Origin: Tomocerus qinae
Taxonomy: Eukaryota > Arthropoda > Collembola > Entomobryomorpha > Tomoceridae
DNA: 64,000 bases
Direction: 5' to 3'
Assembly: GCA_020055645.1 (NCBI GenBank)
Contig: CM034547.1
Span: 56,112,909-56,176,908 of the forward strand
Part shown: piece after piece, positions 12,215-28,000 of the stretch
Numbering within the stretch: the stretch's first letter is position 1
How the letters are laid out: each line of letters starts with the position of its first letter
Program-made: the position numbers and the translations under genes
The notes under the pieces: generated by a model
Database searches by the model: none
What the model was told of the DNA's origin: nothing
Seen by the model: the letters and a program-made list of their open reading frames with translations, nothing else

Positions 12215-15200
12215 CGTCTAAATGTATATTACATTTTTATACCTTTTAGTGAAAAACTAACATAAACAAAGTCTCCCGGGTAGTCCGCTGGTCAATAATA
12301 TCTCACGGTCTCTCACCAACAACAGTCACACCGAAAAAGTTATTTGCTCACTTTGATTTGCCTGACCTCCGGTTGTTCATTGTGGTTAATGCTGAAAGAC
12401 TCACATGCATTTGTGGTCATAAATAATATGATTTGATTCCAAAGGCTGATACTTGTAAGGATTGGTACATCTGACTAACAGAAGCATTATTCACTTTTCC
12501 CTGCGTAGGAGTCCTATGTTTCCCGAGTAATTGCATACCATTTACAACAACTATATTTCAGTATGTCGATGTTCAAAGGGTCAATTGATTTCAAAAGTTA
12601 AAGTATTCTGAAAATTGTGCTCTATGTGTCCAAGGTTGTCAAAGATTGTATAGAACATTATCCAAAATTTAAAATCGATCTATTTTTCTACTCTTTGCAG
12701 CACATAATATGACTAATCCATCATTGACGTTGTCGATGGTCATAGAACGAGCTAGCACATTATTCTTTCATAATGTCCAAGGTTTAGTGGCATACAAAGT
12801 CTAAAATTAGAAGGGCAGTTTCAAATTTTACTAGTTGATCGAACATCATTGTGCTGCTTGCTTTTAATAGCCATAAGGACTAGGTACACAAAAAATAGCT
12901 TACAGTAGAAAGCAATTTGTTTTCTAAATATATACGTAAATGTCACCGTAACATCATTTATTACAAAAAACGGACGGACATCTATATCTTACTTTTTGAC
13001 ACTTACTTTCACAACTAAGGTTGCACAGTTCAATGGGAGTTTATAGTTGCGTGTTAGTTGTAGTTACCGCTATCAGTATCATACACCACTATAGATGCAC
13101 TTTTGCTCAGCACGCGCACACAGATAGCTATTCTCAATGGATCTTCTGAACATTTATAATATTTTTCCAATTTATTGTCCATGAAACATCATTTTTGAAA
13201 TCTGTGTGGATTAGTTATTGCTATAAAAGCAATCGTGTCTTCACTAAAATTCGGAAATAAAGTTATAAAAATTTCAAGTGAATAATAGAATTTTAATATT
13301 TCGTATGAATCAATTAGCCATAAATTGATGCATACAGTGGAAACTTGAAACACTTTTAAAATACAGTGTCAATCTGATAGTAACAACGTGTATATCGGGT
13401 TGTGAAGGATAATCGAAGATGTCTAAAAGGATCTACTATGTGGTACAGTAACTAACTTGCATGGTGGATGGTTTTGGCATGACGTCATTAATAGTTTGCC
13501 GGTTGTCAGTCTAATAGGTGAGTAAAAGTGGCCTTCTTTCAAATGACACGAAACTTTGTTTAGCTTTATCTGAAGAGACAGGATTGGTTTTGATGGAGAC
13601 TAAGTGGATAATAGTCTCCTCTGAGAATCCGAGATAATGCCCAAAGGTGTCCCAGTGCTGGGAATGTTTCCATTATTGTATTGTCGCAAATGTCTTCTGG
13701 TGCATCTTGTGCTTTCTCATAAAGTAAACAATAAGACAGCAACATGCACGACACCGCATGAAGCTCTGACCAAATAAATCTGGTCTGAAATGTAGGGCAT
13801 TGCATTAAATACTAAGCCTGAATGTCAATGTGTTCCAACATACAAAAAGAGAATTTTCCTTGTAACAATAGTCTATCCCCCAGTGCTAAACAAACATTGA
13901 ACGATCCCATATTTCAAAATTATTGAGGGCATTTGTAGGGAATTGAAATGAAAAAGTGATTTTCTCCAATTTTATCAACATTACAAGGACTATTTATTAA
14001 AACTCCTTTCAAAACGGGCATTGCAATTTAGAATGAAGCAAACGATAGTGCATTTCTTTGAAAATATTATCTCTAACACAATGTCAATGGACTCACTTTT
14101 TTGCATTTCATTTTTCATCGCGAGCAATGGTTTTCTCCTACCTTCGATTAGTCATCTTGCGAATGTGTCTTCAGTTTGCATCAACAAATGTAATTCTTTT
14201 TGACTGGAGAAAGCGTGAAGATAGAGTTCCTTCCCTGGCGCAAAGGAAAATTCAAACGATAAGAAGGCAAGGCACTTCTTCCGTAATACGTGCAGTCAAG
14301 TAGATAGAAGTTTTTCGGAGAAGGGGATGAGCCTCATTAGACTCGACAGGTTATATGTTATGGTGTCTTCTTGGCAAAATTCCCACGTAATATTCAATAC
14401 GACTATACCTACTTGCTATCTGTGAACTTAACTCCGTTTCACAACAAACGAGACATATCTTTTTAACCTTACCTACACAAAAACTCTCCGATCCCATGTT
14501 CAAGCGGATATATGGGTGTACGGAGGTATTTGAACATTTCCTTCCTCCTCCTTTCCTTTTCTTTCTCAGCTCCACTTGAGCCCTTATAGTTCCATACATC
14601 CTCCAATGAAGTTTATCATATTACTTTTTCTCACTCTTCTTCAGTTTTTCTTTTCTCCCTCACTCTCAGCTTTCTCTTATTTTTCCCTCGACTTCCCTTG
14701 TCGCTAGAATTGTGAAGTTGCATTAATATTGCGCTGTGCACTGCGTATGTGTAGTGTGAAAAAGAGCACACACTTAATGCACAACCTCTCCCTGCGTGCA
14801 GCATCTCAACTTCACATAATGTGATCCTTTACGCAATTCCAGCCTTTAGCATTTCAACATTTCTCTGAAGGAAAATGAAAAGAGATTGAGCTGGGGAAAC
14901 TTAAGTGAAACTTACGCACTAAAAAGCTCCAAAAATATCCTTAATGATGTAATTAATTAGCTCGTGAATTATTTAACTCAGTAGGTGCTTTAAAAAGTTC
15001 TACTATGTTAAGCTTTTCGCTCCGTAAGTTAATTACGAGTCAGTCAACATATGAAACCTCCAGTACCATCACGGTGACTCACGACGAGTCCCGAATAATA
15101 TTCTCTGTAAATATCATCAGTACTGATCATCTAGGCAAACTATGTACAATTTTATTATAGTATTCATTTTAATTCTTAATGACACCATGTAATTAATCAA

Positions 15201-18200
15201 AATACCGGTCACCATATCTCTACATTGTCTTCTCACAAACCTACCTAGATATACAAGTTGTTACGGTACGAAAAATACTAATCGTAAACCGTATGTAGAA
15301 ATTCCAATTTCAAAAATTAAATTGTAAAATTATGTGACAGATTCATGGAAGTTATTGTGTGCTCACCTTGTCTAAGAAAAATACTGTTGTTTTATCAGTG
15401 ATAATATTATCTTATCATTACAGTTTAGAAGAGCCATACTTTATACAGCCAGTAAATGTTTAATTCTAGCCTACATTTTTAGTGTAGAAATAAGAATAAG
15501 GTAAAACTACTATCTAAATGCCAACTCGAATTTTGTATCTTCAAATCATATCTCATGAAAGAATCTCTTTTTCCCGAATACAGGTAAGGGTTTCTTTCAT
15601 GGGGAAAAATTGTTAATCAAGACTATTCTGTCACACACTTACCATATTTGATTTCCTATTTGTTCGGTTTTGAAAAGAATCTGATGAAACGGTTTGGTGG
15701 AAGAAAGTTTAATTCTTGTATTGCCAAACATACCAAACAATAGTAACTAGATTACATTTGCAAGTCAAAGTTGAGTGGAGGTTCCAGTACTGAGTTTGAG
15801 TTTTAGTATCCGAGGAAAACAGACTTGTGACAAAAACTGTTTTCATTTCTGGGTTTAATAAAAGAAAATTAAATAAATACTACTGTGGGTTCAAAGGGGT
15901 AGCTGTAAGTTGAATCAGTTAAGTTTAATTGAAAATGATTGTAGCGAAATAATAGTAATATTATATAGGAGAAGAGTATCGCATTTGGTGGTATTTGTTT
16001 CTTAATTAAATCCAGTTTTGAGTTTACCGCATCATATTTAAGGCTGTAATTTTTGGTATGCGCATTAATTTATAGTATAGCAAGGAAGGTATTTGTAAAA
16101 CGAGCAAGTAATTTATTTGTCTGTCTAGGTGAACTTTTAGTCAACAATAACTACAAAGGAAAGAGGAATTTGCACAATGCAACTACTTAAGTGCTAGACA
16201 GACAGCCCAGGTATACTAAAGCGAAGATAGGTATAAAATAGAAGTTGAGAGGACATGAGAGTAGCCCAGAGTGCAGAGTGGAGGCAGGCAACCAGCGTAT
16301 TTCCACCCAGCCACTTCACTTACATACAAGAGCACTCCACTTAAAAAGAAAGGATTGTAGAGAAAGTTTTCTTTTCTTTTCATCTTTCCAAGTTTTGATG
16401 ATGCTGTCCTTTCCTACTGTTTGTGTGTTTGCCAAGCCATACTTTACTACTTACATTAGGTACGTATTTGTTTTGTGCTGCTGTAGTCCCTACTACAGTG
16501 TATCTGTCGGCACATGCTATTCTTGTGACGTGTTCCAATTTCATAGTTTCTCCTCTCATCTCTTTTTCTCTTCAGCTCACCATAGAAAGGAGATTGGTGC
16601 AGTAGAGCACAACTACATGGTAAAGAACACCAAAGACAAAGTTAAATAAGAGATATCCTAGCATTCAAAGATCGAAAGTAATTAAAAGCATAAAATTTGA
16701 TATGCAAAGTAGGTGGAGAGAAATATTATTGTCAAGAGAAGGAGTCACAACTACCAGTGGAGAAGTACTCATTGTCAGAGAGGTACTGAATGAGTACTGA
16801 CTGTTAAGAAGCATACGTACATACATTATAAAGGAATAATTACTGCTGTATATCTATACTTATGTATACAACGAATACTATATGTCTATTTGTCCCCATG
16901 GGCAATGGACATTGACTTCCCGTCCCTTAAAGTCAACTACGCTCACATTTATGTACTTATAATAATCATCATGTACTATTATGAATTGCGTAGCATAGCA
17001 GATTGGAGCTACACTGACATGGCACAGCCAGCTTTTCTGCATTAGTATTAATCGTAAGTGAGACTACAGTTAGCGCATACCGTATAACACCCAAATGGAT
17101 AGAGGAAAAGGCTCTCTTGACTCTCTTTTGAAGAACGTCCTCTACGCTCTCTGCATAGAAATGTCAATTTTATCTTCTTTCCGTCGACACTACCTTCCCT
17201 TTCTTTTCCTAGCTAACTGCTTTTGGATGGCCTCTTCATGCATATGCTTCTCTACTTTCAACTTCTGTCTTCTTCTCAGATCCCACCAATATCAAACATA
17301 CTTCCTTCCTCCTCCTCCACTAGTCATGACCATAGTGATTTCGAAATAATTGTACCAAAATAAACCAAAGCTGCTTCAGATAATATGCAATATACAATAC
17401 TTCATATGAACCACATTTGTGATTTTATTCAAAATATAATGTGGCATTTCATGTGCTTTGTATGTAACAGTAGCAAAGGTTATTTCACTTCGGTGCATTT
17501 TAAAACAAAACTTCATCTTCATTATTTTAGGAAACGCATACTTCCATGTAATAATGCAGCAATAACAGCAAGAGTTTTATAGCATTAGAAATACTAAAGG
17601 ATAAGGCATACATGATTGAAGTTCAAAAGTTCAGCACTCTCATTCAGAGTAGTATGCAAGAACTAGTAGCGTGGTTAGCTTTCGATGTTGGGAGACCTCT
17701 TGTGAAGTGAAAATAGAGTTTTAGCCCAACCTAGAACAGAAGGAATTTCCCAATCGTAACTCTGAACTGGAGAAATAGGGGACTCGTGAGAAACTATTTC
17801 TTGTATTGAACCTAAGCTAATGCTTCACTCAAAGAGTTCTTGGAGCTTATAAGATAGGGGTAGCTACTTTATATTTTCACTCCTGCCGGCTATCGTTTGT
17901 CTGTATATATTTACGCTAATGAGCGCAGTGCACTGCAGTGTAAGCAGAGATAAATCGTTCAAACTTCCTAAGGAAGTTCCAGATTGAAAATTAAGTCTAT
18001 AAGACATTGCGTTTGGTAACATCGATACGTAATAAGCTCGTTTATCGATACCAATTAATTTGTACCGCTACTTTATTACTATGTTTACCTCACCAGAAAA
18101 AGTAGGAATGCAAATTTTTGTTGCTATTTATTAGCTAAAGGATTTAAGGAGTTCTTCCCACTTTCGCCAATTTTGTTCTCTATAACTTCTCAATGAACAC

Positions 18201-18934
18201 TTTGATCTACACGAGATGCACATCGTTAGATATAGACAGCAGGTAACTGCTCTGAATAGCAAACTAAGTATGAAATTACTTACTTGATTAAAATATATGT
18301 AGCGATCTCAAATAGAGTTCATGGTTACATTGTGGCTTTATCTAATTAATTTCCAATTTTGTAACTGATTAAGATGTAAACGGAGGGCACGACCACCACA
18401 AATCCTTAGAATTGGCATCAAAATCCGAATTCCAATTTCCTATTTAAACTGGGTGCTTTGCTAGTATAGTTCTTACAATCTTAATGACAGTCAATTGTTA
18501 AAAATAGGTGAACCCATTTGGGACGTGAGAGTCATGTGGGGATCTCTTTGTGTCTTTATTTAATACCCCATTTGTGATTTTTCTAAATTCTGTTGAGGTT
18601 AACACTAACAGTCATCTTATTAACGTATTAATCGATTTAATCCCCCATATCGAAATAATTCCCCAGATAGGAAACTAAATGAAAATTTGTGAAAATATGG
18701 CTCTCCAAATGTTTAATTCCACCTATCGAAATAGCCCCTACTCTAAAATCAAAGTTAAAGGCACAAGCACCATATACCAGTCAAATCTTTACCAAATCAG
18801 TATTCAGCTTAAAAGAAAGATTGGATACTATGTTAAGGAAGATAAAGATTATGGATAGTTTCAGTTATATCGTCGGTAGTCATATGTAACAGAACATTGT
18901 ACATGCATAATGTACTAATTGTAATTTTAGGCAA
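12215..18934. other. No supported gene
   Basis: Several pyrimidine-rich stretches (near 14540-14700 and 16370-16570) give hydrophobic open frames, but none has a recognisable domain. Confidence 0.6.
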
Positions 18935-19087
18935 GCACATATCCAGAGGGGGGAGCCAGGGGTGCCCGGCCCCCCTTATATTTTAGATTTTTAAAAAAGG
19001 TAAAAAATCCAAAACATTTTCCTCATTTTACCAATATATTTTGGTGCCCCCCCTTGCAAGGCCTTGATCAAATTCCTGGATACGTGC
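18935..19087. mobile_element. Small hAT-like MITE
   Basis: The ends form short inverted repeats, GCACATATCCAG on the left and CTGGATACGTGC on the right. Just inside are facing G/C runs (GGGGGGAGCCAGGGGTGCCC and GGTGCCCCCCCTTGC). The motif TTGATCAAATTCCTGGATACG resembles ends often seen in arthropod hAT-type non-autonomous elements (knowledge-based inference). No coding capacity. A target duplication was not clear. Confidence 0.65.
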
Positions 19088-22000
19088 GTGGGTTTGGGTA
19101 TGTGACATTGGTAAGTTACTTCAGTTCAAGTGAAGGTTGAACTAGGAAAGCTATCTATGTATACTTTGTGTACAAAAAGAGTTGAATGGATATTTTGGGG
19201 TGAAAGTTTGTTTTCACAACTGTAGATGTCAGACCACTTCCAATAGTTTTTGTAGAAAGTAGTAGATTTCTCTTCCAGCTCTTTTCTGTGTTCAAATGTT
19301 TTATACTGCTTTTACTGGGCTTGTACTTACCCAAATAATACTTTTCTCTTACACAGATAACGGTATTATTTGAGAAAATGATAAGTTTCACTAAATTATC
19401 TTAACATTTATTGCTTGGCGCTTAACTAGATATCATTTCTGTAGTTCCCCCTTAAAGTCTAGAGAGAAATTGATGTCTTCTATAGTGATAAGATCGAAAG
19501 ATAACGAATCTTTCGTGTCACACTGTCGAATAATGCAACATTCCTTTGAAATACGCAAATTGCCAACTCAATTTATTCTGGAGTATATAGATGTTGTTTT
19601 CTACATTGGTCTCTTGTCTCTACACTTCTCTGAACAAAGAAATGAGAATCAGGTTGGATATAATTATAAAGTAAGTAATCATGGGATTTAATGTACCACA
19701 GAAAATTATTTCTCTGCAATTTCATCAGTCACCTGCTTATTTCTCAACATGCTTACTTAATTTTCTTTCGCCTCAGTTACGGAAATTATTGACATGTGTT
19801 TATGGGAACAAATGAATTGGCTACCAGTTTACTTCCAATCTATGCGGTCCGCCTACTTGGAACAATGGGAACCTCGTCGCTCATTTCACTCTTTTTGCCA
19901 TTGTTCTTTGTCGATAGAATGGCATTATTTATTCGGTGTTCCCACAACACAGACATACAGTCTGCAGGATGTTAACCAATCTGATAATTAGGGTTCACAA
20001 TTTACAACTATTTAAGTCATCATCAGTTTCAGCCCTGATTTGCTAACGTACCAATAATAGCTTATAGCTGTGTCATTGTCAAGAATTTTCACTTTTTTAA
20101 TTCACAGACGAATTTGTACGTATTCAAGTCAGAGTCAAGTTTTAGTAAAGCAATTCTGTTCATTGCTGAGGAATGTTTTTTGACTGAAGGGAAAGGGAAT
20201 GCTGCTCACATTTATGGCAACTGTCTAAACAATACGTTAGTATTTGCTTATCAATAATTTTATTAACAGTAGCTTATCAATACCAATAATTTCATTTCAG
20301 CTACTATTTACTATACTGGTTGAAACAAATTGGGCAGGTTTATTATCCCCTCGGTTATTGGTAAATGCAATGTGGGATTGATTACTACTGCGTTACAAAA
20401 TGTACTACTAATTTTACCTCCATGATTTTTGCCTAATCGTCTTACAATATTGTTCCTTTGTTAAATTCATTTTTAGTAAAACTACTATAAAAGAGATTAT
20501 TAGTAGGCTAAGGGAATGAATTGGGATGATTAGAAGCAGTAAATGTGATGTTAAGGTGGGATCTGGATTTACGTAAACCACATGTTGAATGAGATGTTAT
20601 GCACCTAAGGAAACGGAAAAGGACAGAAAGAAGATCGTAGATGTGGAAAGTTTAGGGTAACGATAAGCAAGGTAGAGTGTAGGTTGGTATGGAGTTTTAG
20701 AGTAAAATACGGCGATCCGATTCTTCCGGCTCCTTGGAAAAGGAAGGGAGAGCATATAGGAGCAACAATGAGCCTGAAGCACACATCACATCCCTGCAGA
20801 AGTACATAGTTCAGCATGACGAATCCTCGGAATGGAAACTCAAAGTGGTGGGCTATAGTAATTCCTAATGTAACACTCCCGTAGTACCGACAGTCCTTAC
20901 TGCATAGTGGTAAGAAGATTCAGAGAGCCGAAAAGGAAGCGGGCTTTGCTGGTCGTGCAGTGTGCAACTGAAATAACAACATAAAGCTTACTACTTACTT
21001 ACTAGAGGAGCGGATTCGGGTATGCTGTGGAAACGACGCAGCGCAAGAGGAGAGAAAACGGAGTGGAGGCAGCTTAATACGAACTGGAGAATCTTAGTAC
21101 TTCAGAGCAAGAGCAACGAGCCGAACAAACGAAAACTACCTTATTATAGTGTAGCTGGAAACCAAAAGAGTTAACACTAAATCTGAAAAGACAGGGTAGA
21201 TGTACTTCAGACGGCAGTCAATTTACATTCACATCAATGTACATCTCACCGCAGAAACATTAACAGTCAGCACTACTTCCCACTGGACAGAATAGTAAAT
21301 TGGCTGTATTTAAAACTTGAGAAAACGACAACTTTCTCCATTCCCTCTCTTAATTTCCAAATCTCACATCAAAAGAATTTACGAAAAAGTTAATAATTCC
21401 GAATTGCACGGATGACTGGTGAGGTGAGTTCACGAAAGTATTAATAGTGACATTCTTGATGTAGTTTCGTTTAATGGTGAATGGTGACGGTGAACGGTGA
21501 CGGAACTCTGAATTTCAACTCCTACAGCCGCGTCCCTCCCGTCCGACTAATATCCTTTTAAAGCAGAGGCAACGTGACTGATTCCAGCAGTTGGGTGAGA
21601 GTAATCGCTCAGTTACATAATACTCCCTGTGAACTCTTTCTCCACACATCCATCTCATCGACGATCGCTCTGGCTTTCCCACTAAATCCTTTTTTCCACA
21701 AATGACTGTCGAAAAATTGCTTTCTCCGACTTAATCGTTTTCTTTTTTGCAGTAACAAACTGCCCCGCTGATTCCAAACGTTTCCCAAGTACTTAGCCAA
21801 CGGAAAAATAAGTTTCGTTGTGGTTTTACATTAGCCTTGTGTGACCGATTATATTAGAGACTTTCATCCGTCGGACCTCATTGTTATTAAGTCAATTGTG
21901 AATCACGAAACGGAGCTGAGCTCAATGAACTGGAACTTTATGGTGAGCCGGACACATGTATTCCCTTTGCTTAACATGACTCTTGCCACATTTTTCATCC

Positions 22001-25000
22001 TCAATACTGACCTTCTGTGCGAAGACCGTTGTGAACTTAATGCCATACGCTGGACTTGATACTACTATATACAGAACTTTTCAATTTCATCCAGATATAC
22101 TCTTCGTGTTTTTGTCAACGTATGGAGATTCTCTTCTTTTGTCAACAACCTCGTGCTCTGCTTTGTGAATCTTCGCTCCTCCACTTTGTTATAGTATCCA
22201 AACTGTATCTGTTGCACGCAATAGAACAAAAGTAGTTAAACTCGGACTGACCGTAAAGTATACACTCCGTGGTCAACTTGTTATCGAACTAGTACAATTA
22301 CCACCAAACAAGTAATTAAGTTGTATCAAACAATGCCTACATCAAATCGCCACGGATTACAAATACTTTAACTTCATTAACTGAATATCCTTTGCCCAAA
22401 CATAAATATCAGAATGCATGGAATGAGACTTTTCATCTTTACTCTCCTTTCTCATCTCCTCCTGATGAAAATTCCTACTGCAGATGGAAACAAAAAGAGC
22501 CATAGCGAAAACGAAGCCAAAAAAGGTAAGTCTTTTTAATATCATTATTATTATTTACTCAGTAATGTTGAAACTACTGGAAAGAATGACTGGATACTGG
22601 CAAGAACTAGTAAATTACTACCCTTTATATAATTTTAAGTACTAACTCAGAGCTTATACTAGTACAGAATTGTGTATTATTCAGACCAATGCATTGGTCA
22701 CATTTCAATGTGCTCATTACGCTACAAAACTAGGAATTTTACATTTCAAGTAATCTTATTAACCAAAAGCAAGAAATACTGTTCTCCATGTAATGCTCTT
22801 AATAATAACAATATCAACAATAGCCATCTAAGAATTGTAGCCTTTTACTGTGAACTTTTACAGATTTGTTTTTCTTGACGATTTCCTTAGATGCTATTAA
22901 TGAAAAAATTCTTTGATGTCTTCTTCGTTCTTTACCTTTCTTTGTGAACTTGTCAGGATTTAATACAGATTTCCTGATTTAAGTTCTCAGAATACGATAA
23001 AAAAGAAAAATGTCGACCTGTGTACACTTCATTAGCATATTTACTTATGGTTTGCTACTTTATCCGCCCATTTTTGCTACTTTTTTCTTGTTAAGTTTAT
23101 TCCCTTTTACTAGACAATGTTACATTTAAGTAACTGTAAAGATGAAAGTGAACGCTAAAATGATTGTAGCAAAATCCAAAAACTGTCGTTTATAATTGGT
23201 CTAAGGCAGTTGTTAGATTGAATATAATATTTCATTTACGTATTGTGTACTAGTCTCAACCGTAATTGGCTTTTGAATATAGATATTTCATTTGCGACAT
23301 TGTGAGTCGTAATTGTGTTTGTTTGCAAATTAATAAAGGTTAGTGTTGTTCTGTTCTTCAGTCATGAAAGTTAATGGGTGAAGGGAAGACAAAGGGAAGT
23401 AAAGTTTTGCATCATGCCCCGTCAAACTTACAAGGGAAATAATTGATATTTTCACTTGAATTGATGAAACATTAATTTATCACTATGTACACAACGATTT
23501 CTCCCGAGACAATTAATTGGAGCTTGAAAACTTACTCTTCCTCCTTCAATATACTTAATAAACCTTATCTTGTCTTCAATTAGTCTCTCATAGCCATACA
23601 TGAAGTTCAAACATAGCTTTCGAATAGAGTTCCTCCAACACAGTTACCTATTTGATGTTATCTGGGAAATAAATGCTTGGACTCATTCATTTGGTATACC
23701 TACTACTTCCTAAGAATAAAGCACGTTACAATCTCGCGCATAGTAATTATATGCAAATATAGCATGCAGGCACAACTAGTAAATTATGTATGAGAAAGCA
23801 TCCTTGTCTTTCCTCCGTTTCGTGCCCACTCATTGTGATGCAATACCCTACTTAGCACCCACTACTATACTACTACAATGCCACTATTTTTCCAAGGGAA
23901 ATAATAACAAGCCGCCTTCCGAAATCTACGTGGGCATTGACAAAGAATATTTCTTCCCACGCAAGATTTCTCTCGTAGGAAGTAAATTGCACAATCCGTG
24001 TGGATAAAATGTGATACAAAATTCAGAAAGGGACACAAATATGTGCCAGTTGGGTAGTTACTCCTTTGAGACAAAATTAAGGTTCTAGAATAGCTGGACC
24101 CAATCGTAGCAGTTATTTACCTGGAATATGCCTTCCCCTTTTATTTACCGTTCTTCGTTAATTAACAAACAAACACCTACTCAATACGGACTGTCTGATT
24201 GCATTATTAGGTATAAGAGCTAGGAGGGGGAGAGATCTGTAAACACCTTTTATATGAAATAAAGTTTTAAGTGTTTAATTGTTGCTTGCATTTTGCTTTT
24301 CTATTTGTTTTTTACCGTAATTCATAACTGTCCTCTAATTCAATTTGTTAGCTGTGACAATACTTCATTGTATTAAGAATGCATGTCTTATGCATCGCAG
24401 TAGTAAAATGAGATTTGAGTGTGACCCATATTGAATTTGCTTTGCAAACTTGTCCGCAATTTTTACTATGCAAAACGAAAGAAGAGTCAATTAACAATTC
24501 AATTGTCGAGAGTTGAGAACGGAGAAGAATATTGAAGTTTAAATTACTGAATGCAAATGGCTAATCAAAGTTGACAGTGAATAGACCCATTTCATGTAGG
24601 CCAAAATAATTAAAAAGGATTTTTGGTTTTGTAATTGAGTACATAAGCTACTTTTATATGTAGAGTGAACAGTCAATGGATCTGTATTGTACAGTAGTAT
24701 GAGCATTGTTGGCCATCTTAATAATTGTTACAAATGAATGAGGGAACCTAGATTATTTTTCGTAGTAGACGGAGTAACTGAGTAAATAATTTGCGGTGAC
24801 TTTCCAACATAGTTCGGTTTGTGGATTTTGTTGCTGTTCTCTTTGCGGCGAGGTTCTGTCTCTCCCTGATTGTACAATTCCTTAGTTTGCCCCGACTGGA
24901 GCTGAATTATTACCTTGTACAAAGAGACTAGGGTTTTTCATCATAAATAGAATTTCTCCAACCACGGCCCAATTCCCATGTTGTGTTGTGTATTTTAATT

Positions 25001-28000
25001 CAAAAGATATACAGTACAAATAGAAGTACACGTTTTGTTACGGTTATAATTACAAGGGTTATATAAGCGTAACATTTCTGTCTGGCAAAATGTATGTTGC
25101 CCTTCTGTTTGCAACATTTTCCCAGAATATCAAGTTGTCTCCAAAATTGCGTGAGGTGAGAGGTTGAGGTTGCGTTTGTCTCCTTCTCTCCTATTGTCTG
25201 CTTATGTCTCTTTTGTTCACAATTGGCCTTAGTTTGAGAAAACTTGTTGTTATGGGCCAGTAGTGTTAGGATTGGTTCCATTTGCATGAAAATTTCATAG
25301 CTTTCCTTTCTTTATCTTCTAGGAATTAGATTGGCCTTTGCTCAAGAGGCGTTTTCCATTCCATGGGCTCTAACAAAACGTGGTTCTTGCTATTTATAAT
25401 TCCAAAACACAATACGGACACTATATATTGCATGTGGAGCTTTTCACGGTAATAATAAAACCTATTTCACCTGTCTGTGAAACCAACTTTACAAATTCAA
25501 TGCATACTGTGACAACTTTCTTCGAAACTTAGTCCAAATGGAAGAATCTTTCTAATAATTACCTTCAGTACACAGTTTAGAAATGTATATTTGTACAACC
25601 TTTTAATAGTTACTGATGGGGGTCTCTGTCTCGGAAATGTGTATTTTCTGCACAGGTCAAGTTGACACGATTTTATGCGTAACTAGTGATAATATTTACT
25701 TATTTGTATAAATGATTATCTGTCGATTTGTTTACTTTATTATAATGCGAAGTATAAAGCCTGAGGAAATGATAGTTCTCTAAATTGTCTTATGCAGTAT
25801 TCTAATACATGTATGTTTAATGGTTTGTTGTCTGCTTATATACTACACTAATGATGTAAGTAGGTGGGTTAATGAGAAAAACGTCCAGAATAATGTATAG
25901 TACATACTTATAAACAATTTAAAGAGTTTCTGCTATTCATTTACAAAAGGTACCTGAGGGAAAGTTATGTAAACAACGTCAACGGAAACTGAACGCTACA
26001 TCATGAATTATGGGTCAGTCAAACGCAAAGCTTTATCTATGTGCTGCATTAGTTAGCGTTAGAGCATTTGCGAAACGAGTTACATCATTGGGGAAGGGTT
26101 CTTGAATTATGATTTTATAAGTAGAGGAATATTGTTCGACTTGGACCACAATAGTAAGTAAAGGTTACTGAAATTGAAATGATTGCAATGCTAACTGTTT
26201 ACCTTCACCTTATCCATAATTGATATTATGTTGCGTAGGTATATCTTTAAGGTGGGGCATAATCAAAACTAGTCCACGCAAACATGAATACTTAACACCC
26301 AATACGCAGTGGACATCGTAGAATTATTGCAAAAATTGCTTTTCCACATCATAATAGACATGGTCTATAGACAACTTTCGAGAACTCAGAAATAATTCAG
26401 TGGCACAAAACAAGGATTTTACAGTTGTTAACACTGACAAGGATGTTATGTTTGATAACATCGCTTAGATTTTGCATTGTTCTCAATTTTAGAAATTAGA
26501 TTGAAGTAATCGGTACCTAGTGAAATGTGCGACAATCCCTCTGTATTCGTACATCCCGTTACATGAGAACGCGTGTGTATTTATAGTTTTAGATTGTGTT
26601 GTTAATTCAATGGAGCTTGTCGGCCTGTCACCACACGACACTGATTAAAGCATCATTAACTTGGTATGACGCTTTGAGAATGCACGTTTGTATCTGTTTG
26701 AGTGGAGCTGAATGGTGTAAATTGGTGCTTTTCATCCATTCCCCATCATATGTGCATTCTATTTATTTCATTGTTCACATTGAACTATAAAGATATTTGT
26801 TTCTGTAGTAAGTTTATACAAATAGTACACTTCGTTAGACTCAGGAAGTGAAAAATAGTGTCACCGACTCGGAAAAGGAAAGTGAAAGAGGACGGAATAA
26901 AACAGGAATTGATGTCACTCATTTATAAAGTAGTTAGTTTGGAAAGTTGAGTTGACAAGTGACTGATTGCAAACTCAGGTTTTAGTTGCATAACTGTAGT
27001 TTTACGAGTTCCTGAAGAGATGAAATAAAATAAGTTACTTTACTGTTACCTAAATCCTCGTGGGTCACGTTGTTAGGCTCAATATAGATATCTCCTCAAT
27101 TCGGCTCTTCAAAGTGAGTCTTATAATGCAAATGCGTTTTGACACAGAAAGTTTTGCAGAAAAGGGATTGCATGGTGCAGCCATAATATTTACATCAAAG
27201 AGCATAAGGAAACCCATCCTGTGACGGAATACTATCAAAGATTTTCCGTTACTTCATGTAAATGCATTTCGAAAGAGTAACGACGCCATTGTTGGCTCCC
27301 AACTACTAAATCCAGAGATCAGAGACGCACAATGAGCACGACTCTAATGTATATTTCAATTCTGTGCGTAGCGATTTATATTTCAACCTTTTGTCACTAC
27401 AATGGTAGCTGACTTCTCCCGGCAGGTTTTCTTCTTTGCATCTACGTCTATTATACTGTTGTGTACTATTGTATTTACATGCACAAAGTAATTGAAAGAC
27501 GAGTCAACTCTAGGAAGCCAACTAGTAAAGAATACCATTGTACCACTGATACTGTTAAATGATAAACGCTGAGCTGATTTATAAGGAGACCATGTAGGAA
27601 GCTATGGAACAATAGACAACTTTTTCTCAAAAGATTTGTCTGTTTTCCCTTCCTTTCTCATGTGTTTCCCTTTACAATTTGTATCTTTTAATAATATTTT
27701 CTTTGTCTGCCTCAGAATGGCATTACACTTAACGTTACGTAAATTCCACTATTTAACCTTTCTTACAAACTACTACTGACATATTACGCAAAGAATTCCT
27801 GAACACCATAATATTATAATATCTGCAGCCGAACTATTAATTTTTTATCTAGATAATTTTTGTCGACATAAAAGATACAGATGTTCCCCATATATGTTGT
27901 ACCTTCAGTGTGGTTGTAAGGCGTAAGCTAAGCTAATCCATGTAACAAGTGATACATCGTTATCTGTAGATATTTTAGTGAAATCTTTCCATGCCTATAA

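Noticed and set aside
16129..16203. CTGTCTAG ... CTAGACAG pair as ends of a tiny element
   Set aside because: Only 8 matching bases with no flanking duplication.
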